Part shown: piece after piece, positions 23,996 to 32,561 of the stretch
Layout of the letters: every line of letters starts with the position of its first letter
Position numbering within the stretch: the stretch's first letter is position 1
Assembly (NCBI GenBank): GCA_043803805.1
Contig: JAZDJP010000053.1
Coordinates: 1-34,126, forward strand
Reading direction: 5' to 3'
Length of the DNA: 34,126 nucleotides
Source: JAZDJP01 sp043803805
GTDB lineage: Bacteria; Planctomycetota; JAZDJP01
Position numbers and translations under genes: made by a program
Notes under the pieces: model-generated
What the model saw: only the letters and a program-made list of their open reading frames with translations
Databases searched by the model: none
What the model was told of the DNA's origin: nothing

Positions 23996-24949
23996 ATGGC
24001 CCAGATCAATCCAAGCCGGACGCGTGTCACGGTCCTCATGGGAGGCGTGTCGAGCGAGCGAGAGGTGTCCCTTCGAAGCGGGGCGGCCGTAACGAAGGCC
24101 CTCGAGGCCCGCGGCTGGCGTGTGCGTCCTTTCGACGTGACGGATCGGGAACTCGCCGGGATCACGCGGGATGACACGGATGTGGCGTTCATCGTTCTCC
24201 ACGGCACGTTCGGGGAGGATGGCGCCGTGCAGGCCATCCTCGGGAAACGGGGCATCCCGTACACCGGGTCGGGGCCGGAGGCGAGCCGCCTGGCGATGGA
24301 GAAGCCCCTGGCGAAGGAGCGTTTCGTCCAAAACGGTATTCCCACCCCGCCCTGGCGGACGCTCCGGGCGGGTGACGAGAAACAGGGGTCGTTTCTGGAT
24401 GGTCTTGTCGGGGCCGTGGGGCTTCCCGTGGTGGTGAAACCGGCCGCCGAGGGATCGAGCGTCGGCGTTTCCATCGTTCGGGAGGGGGGGGGTGTGCGTC
24501 GGGCGGTGGATGAGGCGCTTCGTCACGGGGATCAGGTGATCCTGGAGCGGTTCGTGAAGGGGCGGGAATTGACGGTGGGCATACTCGAGGACAAGAGTCT
24601 TCCGCCGATCGCCATCGTGCCCGGACGGGAGTTCTACGACTACCAGGCCAAGTACAGCGACCCCGGGACGCGGTACACGGAGGAAATGCCTTATTCCGCC
24701 GGGATCGTGACGGCCATCCGCGCGATGGGGCTTCGGGCCCACCAGTCTTTGGGTTGCGCGGATTTCTCGCGGGTGGATATCATCGTCTCGGAGGATGGGG
24801 CGCCGTTCGTTCTCGAAGTGAACACCATTCCCGGGATGACGGATCGGAGTCTTCTGCCGAAGGCGGCCCGGGCGGAGGGGATATCGTTCGAGGAACTGTG
24901 CGACCGGCTGGCGAGGCTGGCGTTGAGAAAGCGGGGACAGCCATCATGA
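23996..24949 (+). CDS. ddl: D-alanine--D-alanine ligase
   Basis: This is a 317-residue ATP-grasp enzyme. Key segments are VLMGGVSSEREVSLRSG near the start, VLHGTFGEDGAVQAIL, GIPYTGSGPEASRLAMEK, VVVKPAAEGSSVGVSIV (ATP-grasp lysine and Ser-rich loop) and FVLEVNTIPGMTDRSLLP (metal site) near the end. It joins two D-alanines for use by MurF. The ATG at 23996 has AAGGGG a few bases ahead. A 92-base gap separates it from murC-murB, the longest within the operon, with no terminator or clear promoter in it. The stop overlaps ftsQ by four bases. Confidence 0.96.
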   Translation: MAQINPSRTRVTVLMGGVSSEREVSLRSGAAVTKALEARGWRVRPFDVTDRELAGITRDDTDVAFIVLHGTFGEDGAVQAILGKRGIPYTGSGPEASRLAMEKPLAKERFVQNGIPTPPWRTLRAGDEKQGSFLDGLVGAVGLPVVVKPAAEGSSVGVSIVREGGGVRRAVDEALRHGDQVILERFVKGRELTVGILEDKSLPPIAIVPGREFYDYQAKYSDPGTRYTEEMPYSAGIVTAIRAMGLRAHQSLGCADFSRVDIIVSEDGAPFVLEVNTIPGMTDRSLLPKAARAEGISFEELCDRLARLALRKRGQPS

Positions 24950-25821
24950 TCATCACGGCGGTGATTCGAAAAACATTCACGGGGGCGCGGCGCCTGACGC
25001 GGATGCCGGGTTTCTGGAGGGCCGCCGGCGCGGCCGGGGCGGTGCTGGCGGTTCTGCTGGTGGTGGAGGTCGCCGCGGCGCGCGTGCGCGGCCTTCCGGT
25101 CTTCCGGGTGGATGCCTCCCGCATCACCCTTGGGGGGCGGCCCGCCTGGGTGGGGGCTTGTCTTGAGGATGAGATCGTTCGGGCGCTCCGGGCGGAGGGT
25201 GTGGTATCCCTGGCGGACCCGCGTCTCACCGCGCGTGTCGCGAACATCTTCCGGGCCTGTCCGTGGGTGAAACGGGTGTCACGGGTCGGAAAACGGTTCC
25301 CGGCGGAACTGGAACTCGACGTGGAAATCCGCCGTCCGGCCGCCTGTGTTCGCATGAAGACGCGGGACATCCTGCTTTCGGAGGATGGGGTCGTTCTCCC
25401 GTGGCGGCATTACCAGCCATCGCCCGGTCTCGCGCTTCCGGCCATCACCGGGGTGGCCTCCGCGCCGCCGGCCGAGGGAAAGCCGTGGACGGGGCAGGAT
25501 GTCGGGGATGCCCTGGCGCTTCTTCGCCGGCTCGGGGAGGAGGGGATGATTCATTCGTACGCCATCACGGGCGTGGACGTTTCGAACTTCGGCGGCCGGC
25601 GTGACGGACGGGCGAGCGAGGTGGTTCTCTGGACCCGTCACCGCGGCTACATCAAGTGGGGGGCGCCTCTGGCGCGGGAGGAGCGCTTCGGGCATCTCGA
25701 TGCGGTCGAGAAGATTCGCAAGCTCCGGGGGCTTATCGAAGAACAGCCGCGTCTGGCGGAGGGCGGCTGGTCCTACATCGACATCCGGTTTGACGACGCC
25801 GCGATCCTGCCTCGGTCATGA
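24946..25821 (+). CDS. ftsQ: FtsQ/DivIB-like division protein
   Basis: The ATG at 24946 overlaps the ddl stop (ATGA) and gives 291 residues; a longer frame upstream is a shadow of ddl. There is a short basic cytoplasmic tail, one membrane helix (about residues 27-45, GAAGAVLAVLLVVEVAA), and a POTRA-like first periplasmic segment (RVDASRITLGG to ACPWVKRVSRVGKRFPAEL). A longer C-terminal region ends in YIDIRFDDAAILP, matching the usual closing strand of FtsQ. FtsQ links FtsL and its partners to the divisome. ftsA and ftsZ, which normally follow, are absent; a new promoter begins eight bases later. Sequence similarity in this family is low, so architecture and context carry the call. Confidence 0.82.
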   Translation: MIITAVIRKTFTGARRLTRMPGFWRAAGAAGAVLAVLLVVEVAAARVRGLPVFRVDASRITLGGRPAWVGACLEDEIVRALRAEGVVSLADPRLTARVANIFRACPWVKRVSRVGKRFPAELELDVEIRRPAACVRMKTRDILLSEDGVVLPWRHYQPSPGLALPAITGVASAPPAEGKPWTGQDVGDALALLRRLGEEGMIHSYAITGVDVSNFGGRRDGRASEVVLWTRHRGYIKWGAPLAREERFGHLDAVEKIRKLRGLIEEQPRLAEGGWSYIDIRFDDAAILPRS

Positions 25822-25828
25822 ATCCCCT

Positions 25829-25857
25829 TCGACAGCCGCCGGGGGAAGGGATATAAT
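25829..25857 (+). promoter_or_regulatory. Promoter for the DUF58/BatA-like operon
   Basis: TCGACA (25829-25834, one mismatch to consensus), a 17-base spacer and a perfect TATAAT (25852-25857) sit between ftsQ and the next gene. The expected transcript start is near 25864, 25 bases before the ATG at 25889. It marks the end of the dcw operon as an independent unit. Confidence 0.72.
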
Positions 25858-25888
25858 CACCCCGCGAATCCGAATCACCGGGTCTCCG

Positions 25889-26509
25889 ATGAAATCCTCC
25901 GGCGTCCCCACTTCCAATGCGGCAGGCGCTTCTCCAGCGTTTGAAATCCGCCGGATCGGCCTTTGGTGGATGGTCTCCATCGGGTTCCTGGCGGCGCTGG
26001 CCGCCGCCTGGCTGTTATTGTATAACGCCGCCGGGGGCCCGCGGGGGGCGGCGCTCGTTCTGGCCGGGGAGGCCCTTTTTCTCCTTTTGTCCATCCCGCT
26101 CCTTCCCGCCCTGCCGGCCGTCACGGCCCTGGCGGGATATGCGTTTCTCTCGCTTCCGATAAAGATGATTCTGCTGGTTCTGTCCGCACAATCGGCGGGA
26201 CGACTGGCGGCGATGCAGGTGTTTGTGTTTGCGGCGGCCGGGGTGCTGTGGCGGATGTCCCGGGGCGGGGGGGATGCCGGGAAGCGGCGTTGGACGGCGA
26301 TCGTCGCCGGGGTATGCGGGATTCCCCCGTTACTGGCGTATTACGCGGCGGAACTCCTGCGCCTTCCGGCGGAGTGGATTGCGCTCCTGTCTCCGCCCGG
26401 GATGATCGGATCGGATGTTTCGGCGCGGATATATCTCATTGCGGCGGGGCTCATTCTCGCGGCGGGATTCCTCCGGGAGGCATGGACCGGAAGAAAGGCC
26501 CCGTCATGA
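25889..26509 (+). CDS. Unrecognised polytopic membrane protein
   Basis: The ATG at 25889 is the first start after the promoter; the ribosome binding site is weak. The 206-residue product is mostly hydrophobic with about six predicted helices (for example GLWWMVSIGFLAALAAAWLL, then IKMILLVLSAQSAG and IYLIAAGLILAAGFL). I do not recognise a family and see no catalytic motif. It is the first gene of a four-gene operon with a GATase-like membrane protein, a DUF58 protein and a BatA-like protein, and overlaps the next gene by four bases. It may anchor or gate that complex; this is inferred from position only. Confidence 0.7.
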   Translation: MKSSGVPTSNAAGASPAFEIRRIGLWWMVSIGFLAALAAAWLLLYNAAGGPRGAALVLAGEALFLLLSIPLLPALPAVTALAGYAFLSLPIKMILLVLSAQSAGRLAAMQVFVFAAAGVLWRMSRGGGDAGKRRWTAIVAGVCGIPPLLAYYAAELLRLPAEWIALLSPPGMIGSDVSARIYLIAAGLILAAGFLREAWTGRKAPS

Positions 26510-28155
26510 GTCACCGTTCAACAATAACTGTTATTATTTCACGGTTCCTGAGAATCGCATGCCTGGTTATCCTCGGATGGCTGGCCGTCGCGGCGGCTCC
26601 CGAGACGGAGGGGCCGCTCCGGATCGAGGCCCGGCCCGTGTTCGGGCCTTTCATCCGCGATAACGTCCCGATTCCCCTGGCGATTACAGTCCGGGGTGGG
26701 ACCGGACGCGTCCTTGTCACGGCTGAAGGCCGTCCCGGATACCGGGAGGAGCGCGAACTGCCCTCCTCCGCCGGCGAACGCCGGTTCGTCCTGTCCGTCT
26801 ATGCCGATCCGGAACGGCCGGACGTGCGTGTCCGGGCGAGGGACGCCGCCGGCGCCGTCGCGGAAGGTGCGGTGGCGGGACTGCGGACGATCGGCGCGGG
26901 GGAGGTTCTTCTCGGCGTCGCCGGGCCGTCGTTGCCCGAATTCCTTCTCAAGAGTGAATACGAAAAGTTGTGCCTGATGGCCTTGGTGGAACCTGAACTT
27001 CTTCCGGCCTCCTGGAAGGATTACCGGATTCTCGATGCCCTGCTTTTCGCCGCGGGGCCCGAGGTGGGGCTTGGGGAATCGCAGAAGGAGGCTCTGGCCG
27101 GATGGGTGGAAAGCGGAGGGGAGATGATCATTTTGGAAGAGGCCATTTCCGCTTTTCCTCAATTCGCGTGGAACACGGATATCCCGGGCTCCGATATGTG
27201 CAGGGTGGTTACCCGCGGGATGGGATCGATCATGGTCATTTCCAAGAGGGCAATTGCCGATTTCCCCGGGGAGGTCCGCAACGGTTTAAGTCATCGTCGG
27301 ACCGAGGCGGCCGCGCTCGGCATGGGGGAGGTTCTGGCGGCCGCATTTCCGCCATCGCGGTGGCAGGATCTTCTGATCCGCCGTTCCCTCGTTCTGGTGG
27401 CCGCCTACGCCGCCGTCGTGCTTCTGGGCATCGGGTATTACCGCCAGGGCGGCAACCGCCGGAAATTATTCGCCTGCGCGGGCATCCTGGCGGCGGGTTT
27501 CGCGGTTGTAGCGGGGGTGATCGGACTCATGTCCCATCAGGAACGCTGGGGTCTTCTGACCGTGATCCGGGGGAAGTGCGGGGAGAAATCCTTCCACGTG
27601 CTTCATGGGATTGTCATGTCTTCGTCCGGGGTCGGAGATCCCGTGTATGTGGATCACACCGACAACGCGCCGCTTCCCGTATTCAGCCGGGATGCCCCGG
27701 AAAGTCCGGACCGTCTCTGGGGGGGGGTGGCCTACCGTCGGTACCGTCTGTCCGGGGATTTCCGCCGGTGGTTTGGCGTTTGGGAGGCGGTGGCACGAGG
27801 GGGATCGCTTTCCGCCGAATGGAAGGGGGGAGGCGTTCTTGCTCTTCAGAACGGGATCGCTTGGAATTTAGAGGAGGGGGTTGTTGTGTGGGCGGGGAGG
27901 CGGATTCCGGTCGGTGATATTCCCCGGGGGCAATCGCGGGAAATCAACATCAAGGGGATTGCTCCAATTGGGGAATTGACCGGGGGCGTGGCGTGGTTGA
28001 CGGGGACGGCATCCTTTGTTCACCCTGTCGGAAACTATCTCGTCGCGCGAATCGGCCGGGGGGCGGCCTTGCATCCCCCGGACATGGGAGGGAAGTCTCC
28101 GACGCTCGACGAGGGGGCGTGGATGGTCATGGGGTTGCCGCATACTGGCAAGTGA
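26506..28155 (+). CDS. Membrane protein with glutamine-amidotransferase-like (DUF4350-like) region
   Basis: This is a 549-residue protein starting in the ATGA overlap with the previous gene. A signal-like N-terminus (FLRIACLVILGWLAVAAA) leads into a beta-rich domain. Next comes a segment resembling the class I GATase-like fold seen in DUF4350 and BatA-associated proteins (ILDALLFAAGP, then LAGWVESGGEMIILEEA). Two membrane helices follow (LVLVAAYAAVVLLGIGYY and ILAAGFAVVAGVIGLM), and a C-terminal beta-rich domain of about 200 residues completes it. No catalytic Cys-His-Glu triad is apparent, so enzymatic activity is unlikely. Genes of this form commonly sit beside DUF58 and VWA genes in MoxR-associated clusters, as here. 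The call rests on fold-like patterns and context, not on a clear motif. Confidence 0.62.
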   Translation: MSHRSTITVIISRFLRIACLVILGWLAVAAAPETEGPLRIEARPVFGPFIRDNVPIPLAITVRGGTGRVLVTAEGRPGYREERELPSSAGERRFVLSVYADPERPDVRVRARDAAGAVAEGAVAGLRTIGAGEVLLGVAGPSLPEFLLKSEYEKLCLMALVEPELLPASWKDYRILDALLFAAGPEVGLGESQKEALAGWVESGGEMIILEEAISAFPQFAWNTDIPGSDMCRVVTRGMGSIMVISKRAIADFPGEVRNGLSHRRTEAAALGMGEVLAAAFPPSRWQDLLIRRSLVLVAAYAAVVLLGIGYYRQGGNRRKLFACAGILAAGFAVVAGVIGLMSHQERWGLLTVIRGKCGEKSFHVLHGIVMSSSGVGDPVYVDHTDNAPLPVFSRDAPESPDRLWGGVAYRRYRLSGDFRRWFGVWEAVARGGSLSAEWKGGGVLALQNGIAWNLEEGVVVWAGRRIPVGDIPRGQSREINIKGIAPIGELTGGVAWLTGTASFVHPVGNYLVARIGRGAALHPPDMGGKSPTLDEGAWMVMGLPHTGK

Positions 28156-28166
28156 CGAGGTCCTTT

Positions 28167-29039
28167 GTGCGCATGGATCGTGATTTTCTGAAGCGTCTGG
28201 AACACCTGCGCCTGCGACTGAAGCGTCTCGGGCGGCGTCGCGGCGAGGGCGCGGGGGGCGAGGTTCCGGAACGCGGGGGCCGGGCGGAATTCCACGGTCA
28301 CCGGGCCTACGCGCCGGGCGACGACCTTCGCGCCGTGGACTGGGCCGCCTACGCGCGCACGGAGCGTCTTTATGTCAAGGAGTTCACCCGGGAGAAGGGA
28401 CGGGATAACTCGATTTTGCTCGATGCCAGCCGTTCCATGGAATCGGGGGATCCTTCCAAGTGGGAGTACGGCTGCCGGGTCGCCGCGGCGCTGGCCTACC
28501 TGGGTCTGGCCGATGGGGAGCGTGTGCGTGTCGCTCTCTGCGGGGACGGGTCGCCTGTCGCGACGCCGTGGCTTGAGGGGGAGAAGCGTTTCGCCGAGGC
28601 GGCGGAGTTCCTTTCCCGGGCGTCGCCCGCCGGGGGGGATCGTCCAATCTGGGGGCTTTCTGACGACGGGGGGGCGCGGAACGCCCGGCGCACCGCGGCG
28701 GTGACGGATCTGTTGTTCGATGCGACGCACCGCGAGGGATTGTTCCGGGCGCTCGCGGCCGGGGAGGGGGGCGTGTTCCAGGTTCTCGCGCGGGAGGAGG
28801 CGGAGCCGGATCTCCTCGCGGGGGAGTGGGAGTTTGTGGACGCCGAGACCGGGCGGACCCGGCGGATGGCGGTGGGGGAGATTGCCTCGGACGCCTACCG
28901 GCGGGAACTGGAACGGTTCTCCCGGGAGGGGGATCTCCACGCCCGCCGCCACGGGCTCTTCCTCGGGAGATCGGTCACCGTCCGGCCGTTCGAGGATTTT
29001 CTATTCGAGGAATTGTCGCGTGCCCGCTGGTATATTTGA
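28167..29039 (+). CDS. DUF58 domain protein (MoxR-associated type)
   Basis: I use the GTG at 28167, six bases after GAGG; the ATG at 28173 is equally possible. The about 290-residue product carries the DUF58 signature: HGHRAYAPGDDLRAVDWAAY, then ERLYVKEFTREKGRDNSILL and a VWA-like LLDASRSMES. DUF58 proteins occur with MoxR AAA+ ATPases and VWA proteins and are thought to help assemble or mature periplasmic or membrane targets. This one has no membrane helix. Its end overlaps the start of the next gene by 20 bases. No moxR gene is present anywhere in the window. Confidence 0.88.
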   Translation: MRMDRDFLKRLEHLRLRLKRLGRRRGEGAGGEVPERGGRAEFHGHRAYAPGDDLRAVDWAAYARTERLYVKEFTREKGRDNSILLDASRSMESGDPSKWEYGCRVAAALAYLGLADGERVRVALCGDGSPVATPWLEGEKRFAEAAEFLSRASPAGGDRPIWGLSDDGGARNARRTAAVTDLLFDATHREGLFRALAAGEGGVFQVLAREEAEPDLLAGEWEFVDAETGRTRRMAVGEIASDAYRRELERFSREGDLHARRHGLFLGRSVTVRPFEDFLFEELSRARWYI

Positions 29040-30639
29040 GACGCCCGCCGTTCTCGGGGCGCTCTTTCTCATCCCGGTGTTGTTATGGCTCGCCCGCCGG
29101 CGCGCCCCCCGGCGGCTTCGGGTGGGATCGCTGTACATTTGGGAGCGTCTGGCCGAGACCGGGGCGCTTCCCGAGGCCGCGCGGCGGAGGCGCATCCCGC
29201 CCCGGACGGTTTTCCAGATCGCAATCTGGAGCGTTCTCATCGTCGCGGCGGCCGGCCCTCTTTTCGGAGGAGGCCGCGGGGAGTACTGGCGGATTGTCAT
29301 GGACACGTCCGCGTCGCTGGGCGTGAAGGACGGGCGGTGGGAGCGTCAGATGGCGTCCCTGCGCCGTTTCGCATCGGATGCGGCGCCGTCCGACCGGTTT
29401 GAATTGATCCGCGCCGCGCGCGGGGGCGGAACGGTCCTCCGGGACGCGTCCGCCGCGGAGGTGATTCGGGCGGCCGGCCGTTTCGCCCCCGAGCCGCTTC
29501 CGGACGACATCGGGGATTTCGTCGCGGCCGCCGTCGGAGCGAGGGGAGGGGCGGGGGTCGTTGTTTTTTCCGACGGCACGCGGCCCCTGGCGCCGGCCTA
29601 CGAAGGAAATGGCATGGTCGTCGTGTATTCGGGCCATCCCGTGGAGAACGTCGGCATCGCCAGCGCCGTTGTGATGTCCGGGGAGGGGTTATTCGTCGCG
29701 TTGCGGCACGAATTGGGCGCGCCGCGAAGGGTGACGGTCGAGGTCTCCGTTGCCGGACGGGTTCTCGGGGAGGAGGCCGCGGACCTTCCGGCCGGGGAGG
29801 GGGAGCGGGCGGTCTGGATTCCGATTCCGGAGGTCGCGGCCGCGCCGCTCGAGATCCGTCTTGCGCCGGGCGATATTTTCCCGGTGGACGATTCCGTTCG
29901 CCTGGTGCGCGTGCCCGCGGCCGGGACGGTGGCCGTGAGGGGGGGGCGTTCCTCCGACGTGGAGAAGGCGCTTCTGGCGGTGAACCCCGGCATTCGGATT
30001 GTGCAGGAGCCCGCGGGAGCGGAGCCGGTTGACGCGGAACTGGCGCTCTACATCCGGGCGGCGCCGTCCGTCGAGTCCCGCGCGGTGGTGGTCATCGTGG
30101 ATCCGCCGGACGGCGTCTGGAACGGCGTCCGGACGGCGGGACGCAATCCGGCCGGTCCCGTCGCCGTCCGCGAGCCGGGGGATTCCCTGCTTCGGGGGGT
30201 GCGTCTCGAGGGGCTGGCGGCGCCCGGGTCGGCGCACATGGTGTTTTCCCCGGCGGCCCGCGTCCTGGCTTCCGTGGGCGCATGGCCCGTCCTCGCGCGG
30301 ATGGAAACGCCGGCGCAGAAGATTGTCGTGATGGGGTTTGATCCGGCCGCCGCGTCATGGCGTCAATCGGTGTCATTTCCCATTTTCTGGGCGAACGTGA
30401 TGGCGGAGGCGCCCGGCCGGGGGGAGGTGTGGCAGGCGCGGGGGCTTCTGGATTCCGCCGAGGGGCGGCTTTCCGGCCGGCGTCGGGACATGCCGCCCGG
30501 GCGGATGTCCGGACGCGGCCACGCCGGCGAAACGGCCCGGGCGGGATGGTGGTGGATCGCGGTGGCGTGCGTTCTTCTGCTTCTGGCGGAATGGGGCTGG
30601 GGCCGTCCCGCGGGGACAGGATCGGGCCGGACGCCCTGA
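29020..30639 (+). CDS. BatA-like membrane protein with VWA-type MIDAS motif
   Basis: The GTG at 29020 has GAGG nine bases ahead; the longer frame back to 28720 lies inside the DUF58 gene and is a shadow. The product is 539 residues. The N-terminus has the BatA pattern: helix PAVLGALFLIPVLLWLA, then RRRAPRRLRVGSLYIWERL, and a second helix (IAIWSVLIVAAAGPLF). A von Willebrand A-like domain follows with the metal-site motif MDTSASLG (DxSxS) and VVVFSDG. A beta-rich region and a C-terminal helix (WWWIAVACVLLLLAEWGWG) finish it. BatA-type proteins take part in aerotolerance or envelope assembly in other bacteria. It ends the operon and converges on pilC, with 66 bases between and no visible terminator. 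Confidence 0.8.
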   Translation: MPAGIFETPAVLGALFLIPVLLWLARRRAPRRLRVGSLYIWERLAETGALPEAARRRRIPPRTVFQIAIWSVLIVAAAGPLFGGGRGEYWRIVMDTSASLGVKDGRWERQMASLRRFASDAAPSDRFELIRAARGGGTVLRDASAAEVIRAAGRFAPEPLPDDIGDFVAAAVGARGGAGVVVFSDGTRPLAPAYEGNGMVVVYSGHPVENVGIASAVVMSGEGLFVALRHELGAPRRVTVEVSVAGRVLGEEAADLPAGEGERAVWIPIPEVAAAPLEIRLAPGDIFPVDDSVRLVRVPAAGTVAVRGGRSSDVEKALLAVNPGIRIVQEPAGAEPVDAELALYIRAAPSVESRAVVVIVDPPDGVWNGVRTAGRNPAGPVAVREPGDSLLRGVRLEGLAAPGSAHMVFSPAARVLASVGAWPVLARMETPAQKIVVMGFDPAAASWRQSVSFPIFWANVMAEAPGRGEVWQARGLLDSAEGRLSGRRRDMPPGRMSGRGHAGETARAGWWWIAVACVLLLLAEWGWGRPAGTGSGRTP

Positions 30640-30705
30640 CACATCTCACGTCGTAATCGTTTCGTGAAAATATCAAAAGGAAATTCGGCGGGCCGGATCG
30701 GATGC

Positions 30706-32016
30706 CTACTTGATGCCGCTGCGGGCCCCCTTGTCGCTCTGCTCGCCGAGGGTCGTGATGATGTTCACAAGCGGCATGAAGAGGCAGATGACGATGGATC
30801 CGACGACGGCGCCCATCACGAGGATCATGAGGGGCTCGAGCGCGCTCATCATCGCCTCCACCGCCGTGTCGACCTCGTAGTCGTAGTTGTCGGCGATCTT
30901 GATGAGCATCTTGTCGAGCTCGCCCGTCTGTTCGCCGACGTCAATCATGTTCACCACGATGTCGTCGAAAATGCCGCTCCGGGAGAGCGGCTCGGCGATG
31001 GTGTCGCCCTCCCGAATGCTGTCGTGGACGTCGCCGACGGCCTTGGCGACGCAGGCGTTCCCCGCGGTGTCCCGGGTGATGTTGAGGGCCTCCAGAATGG
31101 GCACGCCGCTTTGAACCAGCGTCCCCAGCGTCCGCGCCAGTCGCGCGATGGTGGCCTTCCGGATGATGACGCCGAAGAGGGGCGCGGACAACTTCAAGCG
31201 GTCGATGTAGAAGCGACCCGTCGGGTTCATCCCGAGCATCTTGACGGCGGTGATGATCGTCACCGGGATGAGCGGGATCAGGAACCACAGCTTCTTGATG
31301 ACGTTGCACAACCCGAACAGGATGAGGGTGGGCGTCGGCAGGTCGGTCTTGAGTTCCTTGAAGATCTCATCGAATTTCGGCACCACGACCACCATGATGA
31401 CCGCCATGATGAGGGTGGCCACGGTGACGAGCATGGTCGGGTAGACCATCGCCCCCTTGATTTTCCGGCGCAGGCGTTGGGATTTCTCCATGAACTGGGA
31501 GAGGCGCTGGAGGATGACTTCCAGGATCCCGCCCGCCTCGCCCGCCCGGACCATGCTGATGTAGAGATGGTCGAAGACGCGGGGGTGCTTGGCCATCGAC
31601 TCCGAGAGGGTGCTCCCGCTTTCCACGCTTTCTCCGACGTCCTTGACGATGCCCTTGAGGGCGCCGCCCTTCAGCTGGCCTTCGAGAATCTTGAGGGACC
31701 GCACAATCTGCAGACCGGCGTCCTGCAGGGTGGAGAGTTGTGACGTGAAAAGCGTGAGTTCCTTGCGGCTGACGCCCTGCAGGGAGGCGAGGGAGAATCC
31801 CCTCTTTTTCGCGGCCTCGGGGGCCGTGGCGACTACCGAAGATTTTTTCGAACCGGTTGCGCCGCCAGATCCGCCGCCCCCCTTGGCCTTGACCTGCATG
31901 GGCAGGAGCCCCATCTTGCGGATCTTGGCGACGGCCTCGTCGGAGGTCGCGGCCTCGATGACCCCCTTGGACTCCTTGCCCTTGCTGTCAACGGCTTCGT
32001 AGGCGAACGTCGGCAT
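30706..32016 (-). CDS. pilC: Type IV pilus / type II secretion inner-membrane protein PilC (GspF family)
   Basis: The 436-residue product begins MPTFAYEAVDSKGKESKG, the standard GspF/PilC start, followed by a Gly/Ser/Lys linker at about residues 43-65. Two homologous T2SSF domains follow: the first with QLSTLQDAGLQIVRSL and GEAGGILEVIL, the second with TLGTLVQSGVPILEALN and VGEQTGELDKML. Each ends in membrane helices (TMLVTVATLIMAVIMVVVV and LVMGAVVGSIVICLFMPL). PilC is the platform protein that couples the PilB motor to pilus assembly. There is no ribosome binding site; a promoter places the transcript start almost on the ATG. pilB lies upstream, split from it by 1.7 kb. Confidence 0.95.
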   Translation of the reverse strand: MPTFAYEAVDSKGKESKGVIEAATSDEAVAKIRKMGLLPMQVKAKGGGGSGGATGSKKSSVVATAPEAAKKRGFSLASLQGVSRKELTLFTSQLSTLQDAGLQIVRSLKILEGQLKGGALKGIVKDVGESVESGSTLSESMAKHPRVFDHLYISMVRAGEAGGILEVILQRLSQFMEKSQRLRRKIKGAMVYPTMLVTVATLIMAVIMVVVVPKFDEIFKELKTDLPTPTLILFGLCNVIKKLWFLIPLIPVTIITAVKMLGMNPTGRFYIDRLKLSAPLFGVIIRKATIARLARTLGTLVQSGVPILEALNITRDTAGNACVAKAVGDVHDSIREGDTIAEPLSRSGIFDDIVVNMIDVGEQTGELDKMLIKIADNYDYEVDTAVEAMMSALEPLMILVMGAVVGSIVICLFMPLVNIITTLGEQSDKGARSGIK

Positions 32017-32025
32017 GACGCCGGG

Positions 32026-32055
32026 ATGATATCACATGCGGCGGGGATATGGCAA
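32026..32055 (-). promoter_or_regulatory. Promoter giving a nearly leaderless pilC transcript
   Basis: On the minus strand TTGCCA (32055-32050), an 18-base spacer and TATCAT (32031-32026), preceded by TG-n, form a near-consensus promoter. Its expected start, about 32018-32020, is only two to four bases before the ATG at 32016, which fits the lack of a ribosome binding site. Confidence 0.55.
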
Positions 32056-32081
32056 GCAGAAACGCCGGGAACCACGGCAAG

Positions 32082-32108
32082 AAGTCGGCGAGTCAGAGTC
32101 GCCGAGTC
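32082..32108 (-). repeat. Octamer repeat array, short copy
   Basis: On the minus strand GACTC-containing units (GACTCGGC, GACTCTGA/GACTCGCC, then GACTTC) lie six to eight bases apart. They are the reverse orientation of the longer arrays at 33597-33713. The two sit at either end of the insert between pilC and pilB. Confidence 0.6.
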
Positions 32109-32158
32109 AAAGAGGGAAAATCGCGAATTGTCGATGAGCCGGGGATCGGGGTTCGGAA

Positions 32159-32557
32159 TCAGGCATCGCGGGAAGTCCTTGCATAAGCCGGCGTCAGTCT
32201 GCTGATCATGGGATAGTGTCTGGCGTTAAGGGTGATCAAATCCGCATTCTCGGCTTGAGCCGTGGCGGCGATGATGGCGTCGGCCAAACCGACACCATGA
32301 GACTTTGCATACTCACTCTTGTAGAGCCCGGCGGTTCTTGCGAGTTCGGGGGATACCGGAACGATACGGAACAAATGAACGAGGCCATCGAGCGCATTCA
32401 ACTCTTCATCGCCTCTCACACCCGCGTAGAGTTCCGCAACAACGATACTCGACAGGATGATCCGTGAGGATTGCGCCTGAACCAGGGCAACGGCCTTCGG
32501 ATAACCCCGAAGAAAATCAACCATCACATCGGTGTCAACCAGGACGTGTTTCGCCAT
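32159..32557 (-). CDS. vapC: VapC-type PIN-domain toxin ribonuclease
   Basis: The ATG at 32557 starts four bases after the antitoxin stop and gives 132 residues; a longer frame to 32641 lies inside the antitoxin gene. PIN-domain acidic residues are in place: LVDTDVMVDFL at the start, VVAELYAG (Glu), GLADAIIAATA (Asp) and LITLNARHYP near the end. VapC toxins cleave tRNA or rRNA and are neutralised by the paired antitoxin. The order antitoxin then toxin, close spacing and size are all typical. GC is lower than in the flanking pilus genes, as expected for a mobile toxin-antitoxin unit. The RNA target cannot be told. Confidence 0.9.
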   Translation of the reverse strand: MAKHVLVDTDVMVDFLRGYPKAVALVQAQSSRIILSSIVVAELYAGVRGDEELNALDGLVHLFRIVPVSPELARTAGLYKSEYAKSHGVGLADAIIAATAQAENADLITLNARHYPMISRLTPAYARTSRDA

Positions 32558-32561
32558 GATC

